A stretch of DNA of 64,000 bases, taken from contig NC_087068.1 in the NCBI RefSeq assembly GCF_963678635.1, positions 14,204,027 through 14,268,026 of the forward strand, read 5' to 3'. A program made the position numbers and the translations under genes. Shown piece by piece: positions 33,857-44,601 of the stretch. The DNA comes from Symsagittifera roscoffensis. Lineage: Eukaryota > Xenacoelomorpha > Acoela > Convolutidae. Each line of letters opens with the position of its first letter. Position 1 is the stretch's first letter. Below the pieces are notes generated by a model, which was not told the origin of the DNA, searched no databases, and worked only from the letters and a program-made list of their open reading frames with translations.

Positions 33857-35900
33857 GGGCGTTACTCCCGAGAGGTGATAGTAAATCAGTTTGCATAGAC
33901 AACAGATACACAGAAGCCTATGGACCACATGAGGTCATGTTGAATATAGATGGTTCAAAAATCTAAACAAAAACGATGATAACATGTGATGAGGATCTAG
34001 CCGGGCAAATCTATGTTGGTAGAGAGGAACTAAAGGTGAGATCCATTGGGCACTGTGCTATGCTGGAGGAGGATGCCATGCATCTGGGAACGGAAGCAGA
34101 CGTGTCTGCACACGTATTAGACATATGTGGAAAGAAGACACAACTGCGTGGGTTGTTGGACACGGGAGCCGTCTTGAGTGTAAAACCAATTGAGACTTGG
34201 AGAAGCATGGGATTCGACAAAGATGACCTGATTGACTCAAGAATACGTCTGTCAGCGGCAAACAAGGGGGCGCCTCGGGTTATGGGTAGGACACCAATAA
34301 TAGCCCTAAACCTAGGAGAGCGCAATTTGTGGATAAGCTTTCTGGTGTTGGAGAATCTAGATGAGTCTGACCAATTCATTTTATGCAGAGATTTCATCAG
34401 GAATTTCGATGTAAAAATTGATCATAACAATGCAATGTTCAGGATTCGGAACCCGGAAAGAAAGTACGTAGTTGAACCGGTAAATTTGATAATGGCGATT
34501 GAAAATAAGGCTCCAGTTTTGTTGAGTAGGAGGGTAAGGCTGAAAGCGAACGAAGCGGCAATAGTAAGCTTGCGGATGAAAAACTATAATGAACTAAGAG
34601 ACAACAAGCCAGTATGCATAGTCCCAAATCCAAATAGTCAAAGTGCTGCTATTTTAGGAATATCCTTCTCGATAACCAAGAGTGGCCTCTGCGTCAGTGT
34701 CTTGTTAAATACGCTTGATATACCAATCATAATCCAGAGGGGGAGGAAGCTAGGATACGCACTGCCCGTGAAAAATAGATATGAAATGACTAAAAATGTG
34801 AAAGGGAACGAAGTTCTTGATTGCCCGAATCACAGGGATTAAATTTGTATCTTAAATGATAAAAAAAAATGTTCATCAGGTCTTGTGAAGTCACTTAAGT
34901 CAGACACAGACGATGGACTGTCGAGCTGTTCGAATTGTCCAGAAAGACCCACGCCAGAGGAATTGGAAATGGATAAACCAGTGTTACCAAGATTGAACAT
35001 TTAAGGGTGAAGGTAACAAACGAACAGCTCGAAGCCATCAAGGACGTTCAAGATAGGAATCAGGATGTTTTTTCGAGACATAAGGCAGACATTGGATGCT
35101 GCAACTTTGTAGAAAATGAAATAGAGCTAGAAGAATCGGAGGTACCGCATAGGGAGGGGCGAGGCGTATGACCCCAAACAAATCGGATGCTTGTAAAAAA
35201 AGATAGAGAACCTACTAGAGTATGACATGATGCAACCATCCAAATCACCGTGGGCGTGTGGAGTAGTGATGGCTAAAAAGAAGGGAGTCCAACTAGGTTG
35301 TGTTGTGACTTTCTATATCTGAACTCCGTCACGGTGAAGGATGCCTATCCCATACCTAGGATGGATGAAAGTCTCTCAAAATTAGGTTACGCAAAATTTT
35401 TCACAACTCTTGATCTAGGGTCGGCCTTTTGGCAGGTACCACTGAGGAAGCAAGAGAGAGACAAGACGGGTTTTGCATGCGAACTGGGATTGTTTCAATG
35501 GAAGAGTATGCCTCTTGGCCTCTGCAATGCGACAGCCACGTTCCAACGACTAATGGCACAAGAGCTGACAAGCGTAACGAAGAAATATGGCAATTTAGTA
35601 ATTTGCTACGTAGATGACGTGGTGATTGCAACACACCCACTGGAGGACCACATTGAACAACTGGACGAGGTGTTTGCGTGTATGAAGAGAACAGGTCTGA
35701 AGTCCAAGCCATCGAAGTGTGAAATTCTCAAGGACTCGATCAAATACCTGGGGAGAATGGTGTACAAACATGGTATTAGACCAGACCCAGATGCGGTGGA
35801 GGCAGTTTTGACTTGGAAATCGCCAAAAACAGAATACTACTTGATGAGCTTCTTAGCTTTCGCAAACTATGAGTTCATCAAGGATATGCAGACAAAGTAG
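33857..35900 (+). pseudogene. Protease and reverse transcriptase of copy M (frameshifted)
   Basis: The protease box LLDTGAVLSV is intact (about 34155), in an open segment 33976-34842. The linker to RT (34843-35297) is broken. RT (35298-35900) shows YLNSVTVKDAYPIPRMDESL, ATATFQRLMA and an intact CYVDDVVIA box (about 35606). Several internal changes and the breaks on both sides mark it as inactive. Confidence 0.88.
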
Positions 35901-37089
35901 ATCCAATGCAAGAACTCATGAGGCACAAGGGTAAGAAGTCACGTGGAATAACGCAGCGGAGGAATCATTCCAAAGAATAAAAACGGAGTTGTGCGAAGCA
36001 CCAGTGCTGAGGATGCCGACGGAAAAGGGAATGTAGGTGCTGGACACGGATGCATCAGTGGTAGTGATCTCAGAAATACTCTACCAAGAACAGGAGTGGA
36101 ACGGGAAGACAGTCTTGAGACCGATAGCTGACGGGAGCAAAGTCGTGAGTGATACAGAGTTGAAGTACGGAGCACCCAAAGCGGAAATGTTCGCGGTAGT
36201 GACCTTTGTAGAAAAATATAGATCATACCTGGGCAGCGAGCCATTCAAGCTACGATTCGACAACAGAGCACTCAGTTGGTTAAAAACGCACTCAATGGAC
36301 CAGAGCTACATCGGGAGATGGATAGTGCGCCTGGATGGTTACGACATGATTATCGAGCACAAAACAAGGGAAAAACATCAGAACGCCGTCAGTTTGAGCA
36401 AAAAGACGGAGTTGTGCGAGATCCAGGAGCGAAAGGAGGCCGACAGGCCGGATATCAAAGATGGATTCTCGTTTACGGACAAGGAGACGTACGACAGTCT
36501 TCCACTCACGAGGTGGCTTGATAAGTCAGGGAAACCAATAGAGGACCATCCCGAGCTACCAGCAGAACATGAGCCGAAAGAAATTCTCAAGAGAAAAACA
36601 GGAATGACAATGGAAATGATGCTCAAGTCGAAGATAGTAAGGGAAACACTGAAAGCGAAAAGCTATGACCCCGATGAAGTGGAAAAAGGAAGGGTGACGA
36701 TAAGAGAAGATCTGAGGAGGCTACTCGAGAAACTAGCCGACGATAAACCGTTAGCTCGGAACAACGATAAAGACAAACCGGAAGTCACCATATTGAAAAG
36801 AGGGGAAGCGGCTCAAGGCGAGGACTCAGTTATTAGGCAACATGACGGCAAAGAAGTTGTGCGGACATTGATCGAGAAGATCCTAGAGGACATACTAAGA
36901 CAGACTACGCTTCGTAAGAAGAAAATGACTTTAAAGAAGGAAGCCGAACACCTAGGACCAGAGGGTCCGGGGAGTGGTCGAAATCAGAAAGGTACAGTGA
37001 GGAAGAGAAATTGTCCGGGGAGTCGGATGAATGGGAAGATGACTCAGAGAAGAGTGGTGATGACCAAGACAGTCTTTGCACGATATTAG
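35901..37089 (+). pseudogene. RNase H and linker region of copy M (frameshifted)
   Basis: From 36037 the frame is open for 350 codons: LDTDASVVVISEILYQEQ, ELKYGAPKAEMFAVVTFVEK, RFDNRALSWLKT and a QNAVSLSKK segment, where the RNase H Asp expected before SLS (NADSLS in copy R) is Val. This copy keeps about 11 bases near 36150-36160 that copy R lacks, so RNase H reads through here. Confidence 0.85.
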
Positions 37090-39416
37090 CAAAGGAGAAA
37101 ATTAGGCACCACGACAGAGAACTACAAACTGACTCTTCCGCAGGAACACACAATCTAGAGCAACAGGATGAGTGCGTAGGAAAAGAACTTGAGAAAATAG
37201 CGGTGCCAAGAAAACTATTCAGGGAGCTATCGTGCAAGTCAAACTTCAGGACGAACCAAGAAACGGATGATGATAGGGAGGTCTTGAACGGGATAATTTG
37301 CGTTAAACTAAAAGATGACATCCACAGTCCCGGAGAACTGAATGGTCAAATGATGGTATTGAAGGAACATGTCAAAGCGAGATACAGACTATCGGATCTG
37401 ATACGAGCCCAGAAGAATGAAAAGATGACGAGCAATCTCTCCAAATGGATCCGGGCTGGGGGCAAGGAAAAAGGAGACCTGGAGGAGGATAGTTACAAGA
37501 CCTTGAGCCAGTTCTATAAGGTGAGAAGGGACTTACTTTATCACACAGCTGATGGTGTGGTAGCCTGCAAGAGGAAAAATGAGGAAACGATATTACACAA
37601 GCATAATCTCATCATATTACCACAACTATACCAGACGGAAGTGTTGTTCAGATCGCACGACCAAATGGGAATTCAGGGGGTAGACAAGGTACAGCAAAAA
37701 ACACTACACAGGTTTGATTGGCCAGGGCTGAGAAAGGTTTGCGACAGGTGGGTGAACGCATGCTTGTCGTGTTTGCAAGTTTATGGAAAATTCGGAATTT
37801 AACGAGGTCGTGCAGATAGAGCATCAGAAGATCTGCATGACCGAAACGGGATACAATCAGATACTGGTAATTATAGACCACTTCACGAAACTGGCAGAAG
37901 CGGTACCGTGTCAGACGGCCTCAGAGTAAGAGACTTGTGATCATTTGGATATCACGATATGGTTGTCCGATGACATCCCAGTCGGACAATGGAAAAGCCT
38001 TCGTGGGGGACTTGACAAAAGAACTGATGAGGAGATTGACCAAGCACATTCAACAACCTACCATCCTCAAACGAACGGATTAATGAAGAGGCATAACAGA
38101 ACTCTGGTGAACATGCTCAGGGTATATTGCTCGAGATACATGACAGATTGGGACAAATATCTACCACAGGTGGTAGGGGCGAACAACAGCACGCTGCATT
38201 CAACGACAGGAATCAGTCCTTTCATGATGTTGACTGGCAGGGAGAGAGCAATGCCCCTGACATTCTTCTATCCGGAATACGAAGGCAAGAAGACGTCGGC
38301 GCAGCCGTACGTGAAGGAAGCGGTCAAGAGACAACAAGAATTGAACGAGCTCTGTAGAAAGAACACGGCGCAGGCACAAATGAGACAGCGGAAGAAGTAC
38401 GATGAAAAGATACTTCAGGCAAAACCGTATGCATGCTGTAGGACAATACGTCTGGGTGTTCCAGAATGTTATACCCCCAAAAGTGACTAAGAAGGTGCTG
38501 AAGAAATGGAGAGGACCGTTTATGATAACAGAGGTACACCAACAGGGCCGGTTCTATCGCTTGAGTACAGGGCGTGCGGCGCACTACGAAAATCTGAAAC
38601 CTCACGTCCCATCTCCGGAAGATTGGTGTGTACCACAAAACATGGAAGGACTAGAGTACCAACTGGTAGAACCAGCATGTGAGGTGAACGAGAAAGGTAC
38701 CAGAGAAAAAAATGACGGCAACGAGGACGTGAGCATGGATAATAACGAGAAAATAGAGTTGGATTCGGACGAAGGGTCATTCGCGGAGGAAGATTGGAAT
38801 GATCCAGAGCAGAACGAAGTACCAAAGTGGACAAAACCAGACCAACCGATGACCACAGGGACAAGGAAAGGCGATCGCAAACGGACAGGCATGAGATACA
38901 ACAGGTATGGTGACGACTTCTTGATTGACAAGATACAAGCCGATGAGATAGGAGAGGAGTTGGTGAACGTAGGCGACCTGATAGCTGATGAAGAATGGCA
39001 GATCATCAACGACAGCGAGAAATTCTTGCAAGAGGACTACTCCGTGCCGGAACGAGATATAGATCTGGAACAGAACGAGATAGAAAGAAGGGAAAGTACA
39101 AACCTGAGGGTACTGGAGTGGATGCATAATCTTGAGACTGACGAAAGGGAGGCGCAGAACATCCATCAAGTCGACGTGTCAGCAATGAAACACGTGAAGA
39201 CAGGAAATCCACTATTTGGTTGGTGGAGTACCACCGGATAACTTGAGCCCAGCACCATCGACGAGGACGTCGATAAATATTTTTGTCCGGGGAGTGGGGG
39301 TAGGATTTACCCACACCGAAAATTTGATGATAAAGAGGCTCAGGGAAGAGAGAGAGACTAACGGCTTGGAACTGGATCCGGAGGAAACCGAGCCTACCAT
39401 AGGAAGAAATTCTTAA
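37011..39416 (+). pseudogene. Integrase and C-terminal extension of copy M (frameshifted, lacks macro domain)
   Basis: HHCC-type zinc region (37540-37780), then the catalytic core with the first Asp changed to Glu (GAG at 37819-37821 in a QIEHQK context), a damaged middle part around 37930-38000, HPQTNGLMKRHNRTL where the catalytic Glu is Lys (about 38060-38100), and a GPY/F-like module (KWRGPFMITEVHQQGRFYRL, about 38507). The acidic extension follows to 39416, ending just after TIGRN. The roughly 500 bp encoding the macro domain in copy R are absent here. Confidence 0.85.
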
Positions 39417-39477
39417 AAATATTAATGGGGGGGGGGTTTAGGCTAGGCATGGGCAAAAGCATCTTAGTCTAAAAACA

Positions 39478-39491
39478 AATTCTATTTTCAG
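39478..39491 (+). promoter_or_regulatory. Candidate 3' splice site before the post-pol region (copy M)
   Basis: AAATTCTATTTTCAG is a good acceptor (pyrimidine tract plus CAG). The corresponding place in copy R (63456-63468) also ends TTTTCAG although the surroundings have diverged. A spliced subgenomic RNA for the post-pol unit is inferred; no donor could be fixed. Confidence 0.5.
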
Positions 39492-39588
39492 ATTGATTTG
39501 CAAACTGAGTTGACAATCAAACTACACTCACTCGAGCAGAATAAGAGAAATCTCGAACGGTTCTTCACTAGCAGTACTAGAGGAGGAT

Positions 39589-39678
39589 TTTTCTTGAGTT
39601 TAACTGGAAAGGTATTTCTTGAGTGGGCTTAGTAAAGGTATTTCTTGAGTTTATCTGGAAAGGTATTTCTCGAGTCGG
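39589..39678 (+). repeat. TTTCTTGAGT direct repeats before the first post-pol ORF (copy M)
   Basis: Four units of about 25 bp built on GGAAAGGTATTTCTTGAGT, the last with CTCGAG. A cluster with the same core but a 20-bp unit occurs at the same place in copy R (63593-63655). Confidence 0.65.
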
Positions 39679-39711
39679 TTGACACATGAGATCGCTAGAA
39701 AAGAATCAACG

Positions 39712-40203
39712 ATGGCGGATCTTTTCTGGAAATCTATGCCAGCAGCATTCAAAAGACCTACCCTTGATGAGCTATACAAGCGCTTCAGGGACCTCGATTA
39801 TACGCAAGTGGATGAAAGACTGGTGGTAATGTTGAATGCCATCCTGCAACTGGAAGCGCAAGGCGAGTGCAGGGAGTCAGTGATGGAAGCCGTGTTGATG
39901 GTGGAATACACTTCAGACGGAGTATCAAACCAGGAGCAGAAAAGATGGCTATCCTGGGATATGGATGGAGGCCTGAGAGGGCATGACCTTGCGAGGAACC
40001 CTGGCTTGAGTAGCGACACGGAATATGGTGCAGGAGAATTTCCACTTCCGACCAGACCTCCAGCAGGAGCGGCGACTCAGTCCACACGTAAGCCACCGTC
40101 AAAGTTCCGCTCGCAACAAACAGAGGAGTCGTATCCGGATCTCGGCAGCATGAAGAGAGAGTTGGAAAGGGCCCAAAGGGAACGGGAAAGCCATTCTGGA
40201 TAG
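39712..40203 (+). pseudogene. Post-pol protein 1, N-terminal conserved domain (copy M)
   Basis: ATG at 39712 opens a frame reading ADLFWKSMPAAFKRPTLDEL, then DLDYTQVDERL and NAILQLEAQGECRES. The same protein is at 63686-64000 in copy R with conservative changes, so it is a real coding region of the family. No fold or family recognised; about 100 residues look globular and mostly helical, followed by a polar linker. A frameshift near 40185 leads into the coiled coil of the next entry. Confidence 0.72.
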
Positions 40204-40205
40204 GC

Positions 40206-40806
40206 ATCAGGCGACTCTTGAAGGGGATCAAGCCAAGCTTGATCGCGAGCAGGCAATACTTGAGCGGGACAAGGCGACTCTTGATTGGGACCTGCTGATG
40301 GCAGAACGAGTGCAAGAGCAGAGGCTACAAAAACGCGTAGCCAATTGTGACCAAGTAAAATCAGAACTAAAGCGACCACAAAGGAGGCAGCAAGCGGTCG
40401 CGAGTGGGAAAGAGAAAAAGAGGACTACGACTGAACCGACTGTCACAAGATCAAGATCGGAGTCGCGAATGGAGGTAGACGAAGCTCCTCGAGCAGGCGG
40501 TCGCTTCAACTTGGACCGTCCGGCCCAAGAAAACATGAATGAGGGCCTGGAAGCATGGACGACTCCCGAGCCCGTTCCTTCCCTGCGCAATCTAGAGGCA
40601 AACCCAGTTAGGCCTTTAATGGAAATCTCACTGCCGGGTTTGACGCCCAGTTCAACTAGTAGTAGCCAAACCGGGACGGGCACGTCGCGCCTCAGGGAGT
40701 TGCAAGAGAAGTTGCAGTCAAGGGCTCGAGAGATTTCAACGACCACCGACCCGGAGAGATCACCTAGTGAGGAGCGTAGTGATCTCGAGTTACAAGAAGA
40801 GCGTTA
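40206..40806 (+). pseudogene. Post-pol protein 1, coiled coil and polar linker (copy M)
   Basis: After the frameshift the frame reads DRHQATLEGDQAKLDREQA and further heptad-like, charged sequence to about 40400, a clear coiled-coil candidate. A Ser/Pro/Arg-rich linker follows (SRSESRMEVDE; SPSEERSDLELQEER) to a stop at 40805. Probably the middle of a longer protein ending in the SGNH domain downstream. Function unknown; a multimerisation role is inferred from the coiled coil. Confidence 0.6.
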
Positions 40807-40879
40807 ACGGCAGGTACCACCGACATAATCGAGAAGACTGGAGGCTCCGCAACGAGAGAGAAGAGATGCCTTCAATGAC

Positions 40880-41440
40880 GCTACTTGGGCAGAGAACTTC
40901 GTACAACTGAGAATACCCGAAGACACGATACACTTGATAATAGGGGACAGTCTCGTCCGAGTTCTGACGAAGATCCAGGCCCATTGGCAAGTGGGAATCT
41001 TGAGTTTCTCAGGCGCAGCGATGCCCCAGATGTTGGCGTCCCTGCAGATGCTGGAGATGAGGAAGGTATACACAGTTACGTTGATGATGGGAACCAACGA
41101 CGTGTCCAGGGGCGAGGCAAGAAAAATGATGAGGCTGCAAGACGAAGTGAGCTTCATTCTTGACGAGCTAAAAATTTACTTGGAGCCAACAATCCTCACC
41201 ATCTGCACCGTTCCCTATAACATGATGGCGGACCAGAATGCGAGGGAGATCAATGAGAGGTTGCGATAATCAGACAAATCCAGCAGAGAAGTGTGCTGCC
41301 CATGAGAGTGCTTGATGTAGCGAGAATGATGGAAGATTCCCTGCCGGAGGATGCATCCTTGGTTGGTATCCACCTCGACAGGCCAAGGGGCACAGAGTGG
41401 CTGAATGGCGTCTTCCAGAGGCATTTTAAATTTCCTTGAG
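40880..41440 (+). pseudogene. SGNH/GDSL hydrolase domain, post-pol protein 1 (copy M)
   Basis: Block I is LIIGDSLVRVL with the nucleophile Ser at 40949-40951. Block II is SFSGAAMPQML (about 41004). Block III is MMGTNDVSR with Gly 41090 and Asn 41096-41098. Block IV-like is LTICTVPYN. After a frameshift near 41267 comes block V, VGIHLDRPRGTEWLN, with His 41371-41373. The catalytic Asp three residues before this His is Val here (GTT at 41362-41364). Family members hydrolyse ester bonds. Esterase ORFs are known in LTR elements of bdelloid rotifers and in CR1 ORF1. This copy is inactive through the frameshift and missing Asp. Confidence 0.75.
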
Positions 41441-41485
41441 TCGGATCTACTGGAGAGGGGGCAGTTCACCTTTGGTCCACCCCCG

Positions 41486-41504
41486 ATACCTCCCTTCTTC
41501 CTAG
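41486..41504 (+). promoter_or_regulatory. Second candidate 3' splice site (copy M)
   Basis: CGATACCTCCCTTCTTCCTAG is a strong pyrimidine tract plus TAG, 34 bases before the ATG of post-pol protein 2 at 41538. Inferred only; no second copy is available for comparison. Confidence 0.35.
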
Positions 41505-41537
41505 CCTTGGTCGGTAACTGATCGCTTCGGGGGAAGG

Positions 41538-42872
41538 ATGGACTCGAGAGGAAGCTCAGCTAGTAGCAGAAGCAGTCAGTTGAGGTCGACACCCATGGAA
41601 GGAGACGAGGAGGAATCTTCTACGCCCCAGAACTCTGTTTTGTCGTCAGTGGTGGTGGTAGACAGCAAGAAGAAGGTGGAAGGTCCGGGGGAAGCAAGCA
41701 GAACCCGGTACCTGGAGCGAGTGAAGGATTTGGATCTTGAGGATTTAGCCTGCCGACAAGAGTTGACGGAGGCCTTGGGGATCAGTAGGTTGTCGAATGA
41801 GGACTTGAGCAATCACTATTCTGTGGACTGGCTAAATGCCCATGAGGCGCGTTTCTCCCAAGCCAAGACACTGGAGACGGCGGACTTGACGGGAGTTCCC
41901 CAGAGATCAATAATGGGGCCAGTCAATTACAGACCTCTCAAAGAGCTGGGAAGTTCAGGCCCCATAGTGGAGCCGTCCAAGCATCGGACTAGTGTGGCCA
42001 GGATCAGAGTGGCGATCCCCGCGCAGCTTAGGGCGGTGGACAAGCTTCTTGAGCCAAAGAGTATGGGATTTCCTGATACAGCCTACATGAGTGCGAAACT
42101 TGCGGAAGACCCAAGGTACGGGAGATCCTGTGGAGCTACACGGCTGGCCAAGACATTAGCAGTCTATGACAGGTCTGATCCTGGAGCAGCGAGAGCGATT
42201 ATTGTAGCGGGGTTGGACTTTGATGGGACGTCACAGAAGTTGTTTTGGCCAGAAACCTTGGTGTACCTACTACCAGGGGCGGAGTTAAATCAAATGTTGA
42301 CCCTGATCGTAGCGATAAAGTCAGAGACACCGTGTGAGCCGGAGCTTTTACTATTCGCGGGAATGAATGATCATCTGCAGGCGGCGGGACTGTTAGAGCC
42401 TCTGAGAAGCGGAGAGTCTACAACAAAGAAGATCTGGGAGGCGATTCAGACGCTGTTTGCAGCAATGAATGAAGTGCAGGAACTGGTGGCATCCCGGTGG
42501 GATCGAAGACGAGAGTGGTATTCGCGTCATCACCGGGTTACGCGAGTATGCCACCTGCTTTACAATTCGTTTACGCCATGTTAGTTCTGATTGCAGAGGG
42601 AAACGGATGGCGGATGCTGATGGCGGCCCCAAATCGTGAGCTAGAACCGGTGAACTTGAGACTCTTCGGCGGATGTGTCCCACGCTCTAACGGACTTTTA
42701 CGAACTTGCGGACATCCTGATCGTCCTGGACGAGGTCCTTTGTCTTGAGGTGTCGAACCTCGCCCGACAACTGAAATTCAACCCGGAATTGGGGGATGAC
42801 CATCCAGTGATAACTCATCTGACAGCCTGCCTGTGGTTCCGGAGTGGAGTCGACGATCACGAGTTCCACTAG
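41538..42872 (+). pseudogene. Post-pol protein 2, with degenerate SGNH-like module (copy M)
   Basis: ATG at 41538 opens 348 codons: a Ser-rich acidic N terminus, then globular sequence. From about 42190 the pattern ARAIIVAGLDFDG, VYLLPGAELNQML, ELLLFAGMNDHLQ and (after a frameshift near 42500) TRVVFASSPGYASM follows the spacing of SGNH blocks I to IV. GMND stands for GxND, but the nucleophile Ser is missing (GLD for GDS). I infer a catalytically dead SGNH-like fold. The rest (42600-42872, DILIVLDEVLCLEV) is in a third frame. Not recognised otherwise. Confidence 0.5.
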
Positions 42873-43235
42873 CAAGGCGAGGGGACCAAACAACGAGAGA
42901 AAGAATATGGCGGCAGCTGAAAAACAAGTGGAATCGATGGTATACCGTCTAACACAAGAGCGAGGAAGATGGCCGTTCCTGACCCCGAGACTTGAGAATG
43001 TGACGGACAAGACGAGAGAAAGTGCTCCACCACTAGTGAAGCAGATATGGGAGTTTCTGGAGGAACAGCTGGAAGTGGCAGAAGAGAGAGAGAGATGACA
43101 GTGGGGAGATTCGTCACGGCTGCAAACGAAGTGACTATAGGAGGATTCTGGAGAGAACACGCGAAGGGCGAACTGAGGACCCGGAGGTCACACGAGATCT
43201 TGAGATTCTTGAGTCGTTGTTGGGAGAAGGAATAA
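42873..43235 (+). pseudogene. Post-pol coding-like segment 3 (copy M), unrecognised
   Basis: Frames at 42844-43098 (ERKNMAAAEKQVESMVYRLT, KQIWEFLEEQLEVAEERER) and 43099-43235 are rich in charged and helical sequence. They look like the C-terminal part of protein 2 across frameshifts. No family recognised. Confidence 0.4.
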
Positions 43236-44489
43236 ATGGACAAGGTGATCTACGCGGGGAACGCGATCTACGAGCATGCCGACCAACCTCCTACTGGCCT
43301 TGTACTTGGTATACCCCAGGTACCTGTTCAATATGGGCCCAGCATATATGTTCAGCAGAGGTGTGGAAACGCTCCGAATTGATGGATACTTGACTTTAAT
43401 ATTCCTGACACATGGGGAGCTGACTATATTTCATCGATTGATGAAGTATGGGGAACCCCTGTCGATGAGCCAGGCCCACCCGAGTCCGGATACTTATTCC
43501 CACAATAGTGCTGCTGGGCTGAAGACGCTGCAAGTGGAGTATCTCCTGACGCATAACAGGCATTTGACAGGCGAAGAGAGAAGCGCAAAGACGAGAGAAG
43601 AAGTGAGGGAGGCGAATGGAGGAATACCTATCCTGACCGATTTTTGCTTGGCCATGAGATCTGATCCCGTGGGGATGATCAGGGGATTGGGAGAGGTGGT
43701 GACCTGTGTTTATGGGCCGGCCGTGACGTTCGCCTTCCCGGATCCGCTTATGGCAGCGTAACGACATTCGGTGGTGTATGTGAGCCTGATCATCATTCTG
43801 GATGGGACGGCACTGAACTGGTGTCGACAAGAAGAATTGAGAGCGCGAACGAGTGAGACAGTGCTCTTCGGGAAGATAAAGGACCCAGAACTAATAGTGC
43901 TCAACTTCAGGGGTCAACTGCAATGCAGGACGGGGGGAAAACGAGAAGGTCCCATCGAATTCTATCCAAATTTGAATCCAACAGCAAAAGACACGAGGGA
44001 AGTCTTGAGGATCGCAGCCTGGACGAAGTGCTTTGAGTATACGAAGAGGGAGCTGGAGAAAATTCTTGAGCGGGACGTGTTGCCCGCCGCGCTTCCTGAA
44101 GTCCCGACGGTGAGGGGGATGACGCTGGGGATAAATATCCCCATGGTAATCCCTTCCCTTCACGCAAGAGCGACAGTGGAACAGCAGCAAAAGAATTCAC
44201 GAAAAGCTGGGACCCCTTGTTCATCGGGTATTCGGCAGCGGTGTATCTACACACCTGTGAAACCAGGATAAATTTGGTGACCACGCAAGCAAAGAAGATG
44301 CGGGGTTCGATGCCTCCAAAGTACGAAGTTCTGGAAGTGTTGAAAACTCTTGAGAAGGCGGTGCTCGAAAGCAAGCTGCCCATCTATGATGACGGGAGGA
44401 TGATCGTAGAGGAACGTCACCTAGCCCTGAAGGACGAAATGAAATTTGGCACAAGAAAATATCGGGCAGCTTATGGATTACATAAGTAG
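43236..44489 (+). pseudogene. Post-pol coding-like segment 4 (copy M), unrecognised
   Basis: An ATG at 43236 (MDKVIYAGNAIYEHADQPPT) begins coding-like sequence. It continues across frames through 43276-43761 (NGGIPILTDFCLAMRSDPVG), 43771-44271 (SLIIILDGTALNWCRQEELR; TVRGMTLGINIPMVIPSLHA) and 44217-44489 (GYSAAVYLHTCETRINLVTT), ending in TAG at 44487. The composition is that of a globular protein. I recognise no motif. Which frame is original is uncertain in 43276-43520, where two frames look plausible. Confidence 0.4.
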
Positions 44490-44601
44490 AGCTGCAGTAG
44501 GAGAGACGGAAATTGGACGCGGCAGGAGTTCTATACGTGCCCCTCACTGAGTATGAGACGGCAGATCCGACGACACCTTCACCCCTGTCTGTGGGAGCCC
44601 C

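Noticed and set aside
39006-39314. Minus-strand ORFs of about 100 codons opposite the integrase extension
   Set aside because: Shadows of pol in other frames.
37011-39416. Functional integrase in copy M
   Set aside because: Two catalytic positions are changed (Asp to Glu, Glu to Lys) and the frame is broken.
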